A stretch of 11,015 bases of DNA from DATBMY01 sp036554605 (GTDB lineage Bacteria > Acidobacteriota > Blastocatellia > UBA7656). The first letter of the stretch is position 1, and the number at the start of each line of letters is the position of its first letter. This document shows positions 7,653-11,015 of this stretch, piece by piece. The notes under the pieces are model-generated. The model worked only from the letters and a program-made list of their open reading frames with translations. It did no database searches and was not told the DNA's origin. The DNA is taken from the NCBI GenBank assembly GCA_036554605.1, contig DATBMY010000452.1:1-11015 (forward strand), written 5' to 3'. The translations under genes were made by a program, and so were the position numbers.

Positions 7653-8309
7653 ATGGCGACAAAGCTTCGTATCATGCTTGCCGAGGATCATGCGGTAGTC
7701 CGAGAGGGACTAAAGGCGCTTGTCGCCGCGCAGGCGGATATGAATGTGATCGGAGACGTCAGCAACGGGCAGGATGCCGTCGCGCAGGCGAAAGAATTGA
7801 ACCCCGATGTTGTAGTCATAGATATCTCCATGCCGAAGATGAACGGGTTCGAGGCCACCGAAAGGATCAAGCGCGCCTGCCCACGGACGAAAGTTCTTGC
7901 GCTTACGCGCCACATGGATACCGGTTTCATACAGCAACTCTTTCGCGCCGGGGCTTCGGGCTACGTGCTAAAGCAGAGCGCGTCAAACGAGCTTATACAC
8001 GCCATACGCGCCATAGCGCGCGGAGACAGCTATCTCGACCCGGCCATCACCCACCGCGTCATGACAGGCTATGTTGGAAGGATGAATGATATCGGAGCGG
8101 TCACTGAGACAACGCTCTCCGACCGCGAAGAAGAGGTATTGAAAAAAGTCGCCTGGGGCTACAGCAATAAAGAGATCGCCGCGCAGCTCGACATAAGCAT
8201 AAAGACGGTCGAGGCGCACAAAGCCAACTCGATGAAGAAATTGAATCTCCGCGGTCGCACCGACATCGTCCGCTACGCGCTGTTTCAGGGCTGGCTGAAA
8301 GAGAGTTGA
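7653..8309 (+). CDS. NarL/FixJ-family response regulator, cognate of the hybrid kinase
   Basis: 218 residues. Receiver domain 1-120 with acidic pair Glu11-Asp12, phospho-acceptor Asp57 (VVVIDISMPKMNG), Thr85 and Lys107 (GYVLKQS), all as expected for an active receiver. The C-terminal LuxR-type helix-turn-helix is at ~153-212: LSDREEEVLKKVAWGYSNKE, then a recognition helix ISIKTVEAHKANSMKKL. A strong ribosome site AGGGAGGA (7641-7648) precedes the ATG. Only 14 nt separate it from the kinase stop, so the two are almost certainly co-transcribed, and kinase class (HisKA_3) and regulator class (NarL) are the usual match. It should bind inverted-repeat operators when phosphorylated; the dyad at 8479-8494 is one candidate. 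No promoter is visible between the two genes. Confidence 0.95.
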   Translation: MATKLRIMLAEDHAVVREGLKALVAAQADMNVIGDVSNGQDAVAQAKELNPDVVVIDISMPKMNGFEATERIKRACPRTKVLALTRHMDTGFIQQLFRAGASGYVLKQSASNELIHAIRAIARGDSYLDPAITHRVMTGYVGRMNDIGAVTETTLSDREEEVLKKVAWGYSNKEIAAQLDISIKTVEAHKANSMKKLNLRGRTDIVRYALFQGWLKES

Positions 8310-8317
8310 AAAGGGAC

Positions 8318-8470
8318 GGCCAGGGGCCGGGGGCGGGGGTCAGGGCCGTATAGGGAACAAGTGACAGATTACAGCTGGTAGTCAATTCCCCTATCTCATA
8401 TATGCTATTTCAGATTTCAGATGCTATCCCACAGCCAAGCCCTGATCCCCGGCTCCTGACCTCTGGCCCC
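8318..8470. repeat. G/C-armed palindromic element, copy A
   Basis: About 150 nt of non-coding DNA just after the response regulator. The left arm is G-rich (GGCCAGGGGCCGGGGG... then GGGGGTCAGGG at 8335-8345) and the right arm is its imperfect complement (CCCTGATCCCC at 8440-8450, then CCTGACCTCTGGCCCC). The 61-nt block 8338-8398 (GGTCAGGGCCGTA...CCCCTATCTCA) is a close inverted match to 10785-10845. The centre is AT-rich with a tandem TTTCAGA/TTTCAGA. It has no ORF of substance. Ends are approximate. It looks like a dispersed, probably non-autonomous repeat; as RNA it would form a long hairpin that could mark the 3' end of the kinase-regulator transcript. Confidence 0.7.
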
Positions 8471-8478
8471 TCTCTTCA

Positions 8479-8514
8479 TTAGGGAAATCCCTAACCCGCT
8501 TCGCTTATTCCTAA
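8479..8514. promoter_or_regulatory. Candidate operator: TTAGGGAAATCCCTAA dyad plus a phased half-site
   Basis: TTAGGGA (8479-8485) and TCCCTAA (8488-8494) form a 7-bp dyad separated by 2 nt. A second half-site, TTCCTAA, lies at 8508-8514, exactly 20 bp from the first TCCCTAA, about two helical turns, so it would face the same side of the DNA. The site is 150-190 nt upstream of the short-gene operon starting at 8668. Further small palindromes follow: TTGGCCAA (8585-8592), CTCTATAGAG (8614-8623) and ATTAATTAAT (8639-8648). A dimeric NarL-type regulator or the 85-residue HTH protein could bind here; the assignment is inference. No confident -35/-10 pair could be picked. Confidence 0.4.
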
Positions 8515-8667
8515 TGGTATTCGTTTAGTACGGGGTGCAGAATGGTAACACTTTGTCATTCTCAGGCTGATCTATCATTGCAGATTGGCCAAATAGCTCG
8601 GGAATTGTGGGCGCTCTATAGAGTGTTCCCTTCTTTGCATTAATTAATCGAACTCAGGGGAAGGGTT

Positions 8668-8877
8668 GTGGAAGTTATGATAAGCAACAGCAATCAGCGT
8701 TTTAAGCCCGTCGCGCTGGATAGGTCTATAAACAGGAGTCTGAAACAGATAAAAGCGCTCAAAGAAGCGCTAAAGCAGGTCGACGCGGTCGATGATGAAG
8801 TAAGGTTGTTACAACACCTCAGCGATGAAATAAGAGAACTCAGAGAGTTGCGCGAGCGGCTCTTTCTCGGTGCTTAA
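8668..8877 (+). CDS. Small helical (coiled-coil) protein of unknown function
   Basis: 69 residues from GTG 8668, which has AGGGG (8656-8660) 7 nt upstream; an in-frame ATG at 8677 (MISNSNQRF...) is the alternative, with AAGGG 11 nt away. From residue ~18 on the sequence is a charged amphipathic helix with Leu/Ile at heptad-like spacing (INRSLKQIKALKEALKQV, then LLQHLSDEIRELRELRERL). There is no signal peptide, membrane segment or cysteine. I do not recognise a family. It is the first of three short genes in the same direction, 56 nt ahead of a single-domain receiver, so it may be an adaptor or phosphorelay partner, or a dimerisation peptide. It lacks a conserved-looking His phospho-acceptor: its one His (in LLQHLSDE) is not in an obvious Hpt motif. 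Confidence 0.6.
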   Translation: MEVMISNSNQRFKPVALDRSINRSLKQIKALKEALKQVDAVDDEVRLLQHLSDEIRELRELRERLFLGA

Positions 8878-8933
8878 GGTGAACGAGGATAACGGTTATC
8901 ACTTAAAGCAAGGCGGTAAAAAGAGGTTCTCTA

Positions 8934-9341
8934 ATGCGAGTATCCTGGGAACGATATATGGACGCAAACAATGGCCGCGTGCTCTTCCTAGATAACGACC
9001 TTGACACTTGCGACATGATGCGCGTGCTGCTTTCCAACGCGGGTTATGAAGCCGTAACGGCCATGACCGTGACGGAAGGTTTGAAGCTGGCCAGGGCCGG
9101 CGACTTCGATCTGATTTTGCTCGACTGGTACTTCGACGACGGGAACGGGCTGGACCTGTGCCAGATGATACGAACATTTAACTCCAAGGTCCCGATATTC
9201 TTCTACACCGGCGTCTCTAATGAAAGCAATTTGAACAGAATCGCGGAAGCCGGCGCGCAGGGATACTTCATAAAGCCTGTTGACGTCGGCCATCTCTTAA
9301 CAACATTGTCACTACAGATAAACGGGGTCAATCATGAATAG
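8934..9341 (+). CDS. Single-domain response regulator (CheY-like receiver)
   Basis: 135 residues, one receiver domain and no output domain. Phospho-acceptor Asp64 (LILLDWYFDDGNG), Thr92 (FFYTGVS) and Lys114 (GYFIKPVD) are in place. The metal-binding acidic pair is Asp20-Asn21 (LFLDND), with Asn in the second position where Asp or Glu is usual. Start: ATG 8934 has AAGAGG 7 nt upstream (8921-8926); ATG 8958 (MDANNGRVLF), with GGGA 7 nt upstream, also fits and gives a more typical receiver N-terminus. The gene overlaps the next one by 8 nt, indicating translational coupling. Without an output domain it should act through protein contact, plausibly with the adjacent HTH or helical protein, or as a relay or phosphate sink for the nearby kinase. 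Confidence 0.92.
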   Translation: MRVSWERYMDANNGRVLFLDNDLDTCDMMRVLLSNAGYEAVTAMTVTEGLKLARAGDFDLILLDWYFDDGNGLDLCQMIRTFNSKVPIFFYTGVSNESNLNRIAEAGAQGYFIKPVDVGHLLTTLSLQINGVNHE

Positions 9342-9591
9342 CGAAGAATCTGTAGAGAATATAGCGTCCCGGAGATCGAGAAGAACAAAGAGAATCCATT
9401 GCGCCTGGGAGCAGGAGCTTGCCGTCAACCTGCTGGCGACGGGATATTCAATAGAGGAAGCCGCCTATATTGCGGGGGTGAGAAGCTCGGATATCAGGGA
9501 GTGGTACACCGATAAGGGGTTCAAGCGGTCATTGTTCGCTCTAAGAGAATCGTTCATCGTCGACAGCCCTCGCAACAACTTTGCGCGCTAG
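9334..9591 (+). CDS. Small helix-turn-helix protein
   Basis: 85 residues; its ATG lies within the last codons of the receiver gene (8-nt overlap) with a GGGG ribosome site close upstream. A basic head (SRRSRRTKRIH) is followed by a three-helix pattern: WEQELAVNLLATG, SIEEAAYIAGV, then SSDIREWYTDKGFKRSLF. This resembles the HTH of transposase, terminase-small-subunit or Hin-like DNA-binding modules (xEEAAxxAGVxxxxIxxWxxDxxFxxxL), giving a likely DNA-binding role. There is no catalytic domain. Coupling with a receiver that lacks an output domain suggests a split response regulator, in which receiver and DNA-binding part are separate polypeptides; this is a hypothesis. It is the last gene before the terminator at 9643-9665. 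Confidence 0.75.
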   Translation: MNSEESVENIASRRSRRTKRIHCAWEQELAVNLLATGYSIEEAAYIAGVRSSDIREWYTDKGFKRSLFALRESFIVDSPRNNFAR

Positions 9592-9632
9592 CCAACCACC
9601 GCTTAATAGAGTGCTGATAAGAAAAAGAGGCG

Positions 9633-9763
9633 GATTTGGAGTGCTCCGACTTGTCGGAGCTTTTTGATGGGCAGGCTTGACGGCGCAAGTCTTATCTTAC
9701 TCAGGTATTGAGCCGACAGGTCGGCTCTTACCAAAGCGGCGTCAAGCCGCCGCACTCCAAATC
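9633..9763. repeat. Four-stem palindromic element (REP/MITE-like)
   Basis: Outer arms GATTTGGAGTG (9633-9643) and CACTCCAAATC (9753-9763) are perfect complements, 131 nt end to end. Next inside, GCTTGACG (9675-9682) pairs with CGTCAAGC (9740-9747). Two closed hairpins lie within: GCTCCGAC/GTCGGAGC (9643-9660) and GAGCCGAC/GTCGGCTC (9710-9727). The right end (9731-9758) read in reverse is GGAGTGCGGCGGCTTGACGC..., a diverged copy of the left end (9639-9666) in inverted orientation. Where the two copies differ, paired positions have changed together, so both keep a hairpin. No ORF. Probably a dispersed palindromic element inserted between the receiver/HTH operon and the DUF1684 gene. Confidence 0.75.
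9643..9665 (+). terminator. Rho-independent terminator after the receiver/HTH operon
   Basis: A perfect GC-rich stem GCTCCGA/TCGGAGC with a CTTG loop (9643-9660) is followed directly by TTTTT (9661-9665). It starts 51 nt after the stop of the 85-residue HTH gene and is correctly oriented to end the 8668-9591 transcript. It is also the left hairpin of the palindromic element at 9633-9763, so the repeat appears to supply the terminator. Confidence 0.7.
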
Positions 9764-9837
9764 TTACCACCTGCTGCTCAACACTCTGCCTGCCAATGTG
9801 AGTTGATTTGTAATCGCTCGCGATTCACAATTGAGCG

Positions 9838-10713
9838 ATGATGCTTCATACCAGGCTCAAAGCCGCATTGCTGTGGACTCTAATCGCGGCATGTGGCGTT
9901 CAGGCGCAGGATTCATACAGCGAAAAGATCGAAGCGTGGCGGGCCGAGCGCGAGGCCGAGTTGAAGGCCGACGGCGGCTGGCTCGCGGTAGTCGGTCTCT
10001 TCTGGCTGAAAGATGGCGCGAACAGTCTCGGCTCGGACCCGGCGAGCGACATCCTGCTGCCGGAAGGCGCGCCCCCGCGAGCGGGCGTGATAGAGTTTCG
10101 CGGCGGCAAGGCCGTGCTGCATGCCAAAACGACATCGGGCGTCAGGCATAAGGGCAGGCCGGTCGAGCGTCTCGAAATGAGATCGGACGAGGCGGGCGAG
10201 CCCGACGCGGTAGAGATTGGGAGCCTGACTATGTTTATCATCAAGCGTGGCGGGCGATACGCGGTCAGGGTTAAAGATGCGAACAGCCGCGCGCGGCGCG
10301 AGTTCTCCGGCATGCGGTGGTATGCGGTCAACGAAAGCTTTAAGGTCGAGGCGCAATTCTTCCCTTACGAAAAGATGAAGGATATCGAGATACCCAACAT
10401 AGTCGGGAATGTCGAGATAATGAAGAGCCCCGGTTACGTCGTCTTCAAGATGGCCGGGCGCGAGGGGCGGCTGGAGCCGGTGATTTCGGGCAAGCAGTTG
10501 CTTTTTATCTTCAGCGACCCCACAAACGGCAAGGCCACTTACCCGGCGGGGCGTTTCCTTTATACGGAAATGGCGGAAGGGGGCCGGTTGACGCTCGACT
10601 TCAACCAGGCGGTAAACCCGCCCTGCGCGTTCACAAAGTTCGCGACCTGCCCGCTCCCGCCCCGGCAGAACAGGCTCAAGGTCGCAATCGAAGCGGGCGA
10701 ACTGAAATACTAG
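9838..10713 (+). CDS. Exported DUF1684 family protein
   Basis: 291 residues (or 290 from the adjacent ATG at 9841). The N-terminus is an export signal: LKAALLWTLIAACGVQA. It contains a lipobox-like IAAC (Cys19) and also a V-Q-A signal peptidase I site at residue 23, so lipoprotein versus soluble periplasmic cannot be settled. The rest matches the DUF1684 pattern throughout: WRAEREAELKADGGWLAVVG, LFWLKDGANSLGSDPASDI near residues 53-72, RYAVRVKDANS, and the diagnostic C-terminal run LLFIFSDPTNGKATYPAGRF, FNQAVNPPCAF, CPLPPRQNRL, IEAGE. Family function is not known to me; length is normal. Only a weak ribosome site (GAG, within TTGAGCG) precedes the start, and an intrinsic terminator lies upstream, so it has its own promoter or is poorly expressed. 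It faces the DUF167 gene convergently. Confidence 0.9.
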   Translation: MMLHTRLKAALLWTLIAACGVQAQDSYSEKIEAWRAEREAELKADGGWLAVVGLFWLKDGANSLGSDPASDILLPEGAPPRAGVIEFRGGKAVLHAKTTSGVRHKGRPVERLEMRSDEAGEPDAVEIGSLTMFIIKRGGRYAVRVKDANSRARREFSGMRWYAVNESFKVEAQFFPYEKMKDIEIPNIVGNVEIMKSPGYVVFKMAGREGRLEPVISGKQLLFIFSDPTNGKATYPAGRFLYTEMAEGGRLTLDFNQAVNPPCAFTKFATCPLPPRQNRLKVAIEAGELKY

Positions 10714-10718
10714 GCGTC

Positions 10719-10871
10719 GGAGGTCAGGGGTCGGGGGCCAGGGATTGTCAGTTAAGTCGCATCTGGAATTTGAAATTCCAGAATTGAGATAGGGGAATTG
10801 ACTATACCCTGTGATCTGTCACCTGTTCCCTGTACGGCCCTGACCCCCGACCTCCGACCCCCGACCCCTGA
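10719..10871. repeat. G/C-armed palindromic element, copy B (inverted relative to copy A)
   Basis: The left arm GGTCGGGGGCCAGGG (10729-10743) pairs with CCCTGACCCCCGACC (10838-10852) with one mismatch, and the arms extend further with imperfect pairing to about 10719 and 10871. The 61 nt at 10785-10845 read in reverse match 8338-8398 at most positions by eye. The centre holds a 10-bp perfect hairpin TCTGGAATTT-G-AAATTCCAGA (10762-10782). It starts within a few bases of the DUF1684 stop (10713) and runs over the last codons of the convergent DUF167 gene. Confidence 0.72.
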
Positions 10872-11015
10872 AGTAGAGACGAGCGCGGTCGAGCGCGACG
10901 TTATGGGCGCGAATGATCTTATCTTTTGAGGACTGGCCCGCGACTATTTCGATTGACGAGGCGCTGACGCCCAGGAGCCGGGCGAGAAACCTCTGGCACT
11001 CTTCATTGGCCTTTC
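10819..11015 (-). CDS. DUF167/YggU family protein, C-terminal part (5' end beyond window)
   Basis: On the minus strand an open frame enters from the right edge (first full codon at 11013-11011) and ends at TGA (10821-10819), giving 64 residues with no ATG. The first ~48 residues, KANEECQRFLARLLGVSASS, then IEIVAGQSSKDKIIRAHNVA and LDRARLYF, match the conserved C-terminal half of DUF167/YggU proteins (G-x-AN-xx-L-xx-FLA-xx-LGV-xx-S-x-I-x-I-x-G-x-SR-x-K). Family function is unknown; typical members are ~100 residues, so about 30-40 residues are missing. The last ~16 residues (RGRGSEVGGQGRTGNR) are encoded by the G/C-armed repeat, not by family sequence, suggesting that the insertion removed or displaced the original stop. 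Confidence 0.8.
   Translation of the reverse strand, partial: KANEECQRFLARLLGVSASSIEIVAGQSSKDKIIRAHNVALDRARLYFRGRGSEVGGQGRTGNR

Noticed and set aside
8318..8470. CRISPR array or G-quadruplex-only explanation for the G-runs
   Set aside because: There is a single palindromic unit without regular spacers; the G-runs are matched by complementary C-runs and a second inverted copy, so a palindromic repeat explains them better.
8560..8610. Sigma-54 promoter around TGGTAAC or TGGCC upstream of the short-gene operon
   Set aside because: Neither has the GG-N10-GC arrangement with TTGCA at the right distance.

Overview
The window is about 11 kb of moderately GC-rich bacterial DNA, mostly coding, carrying a two-component and chemotaxis-like signalling cluster and an unusual density of small palindromic repeats. 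The repeats (GGGGTCGGGG/CCCTGACCCC-armed elements and GGAGTGCGGCGGCTTGACGC-type hairpins), the CheB-CheR-PAS hybrid kinase and the DUF1684 protein resemble what I know from Acidobacteriota (Blastocatellia-like) genomes. That placement is inference only; no rRNA, tRNA or other marker gene is present.

Layout. 3-1445 (+): 5'-truncated B12-binding-domain radical SAM protein. 1683-2039 (+): small secreted Arg/Asp-rich protein. 2049-2205: two small palindromic repeats. 2202-3224 (-): stand-alone CheB-type methylesterase with a C-terminal zinc-ribbon-like module. 3225-3543: divergent intergenic region with another palindromic repeat. 3544-7638 (+): 1364-residue CheB-CheR-PAS-coiled coil-PAS3-histidine kinase. 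7653-8309 (+): its NarL/FixJ-type response regulator, 14 nt downstream. 8310-8667: a G/C-armed repeat followed by a likely control region with a TTAGGGAAATCCCTAA dyad. 8668-9591 (+): three short genes (helical 69-residue protein, single-domain receiver, 85-residue helix-turn-helix protein). 9633-9763: four-stem palindromic element that also supplies a terminator. 9838-10713 (+): exported DUF1684 protein. 10719-10871: a second G/C-armed repeat, inverted relative to the first. 10819-11015 (-): 3' part of a DUF167/YggU-family gene, missed by ATG-based ORF calling because its start lies beyond the window.

How the genes may work together. The hybrid kinase has CheB and CheR catalytic domains with their key residues, but its output end is a NarX/DegS-type kinase, and the next gene is a DNA-binding response regulator. 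No MCP, CheA, CheW or flagellar gene is present, so the natural reading is a gene-expression pathway that borrows receptor methylation enzymes. The divergent CheB-zinc-ribbon protein duplicates the methylesterase activity. The short receiver/HTH operon downstream may be a target or accessory of this system; this is suggested by adjacency and by the dyad in front of it, not shown. The two inverted G/C-armed elements bracket that operon and the DUF1684 gene.
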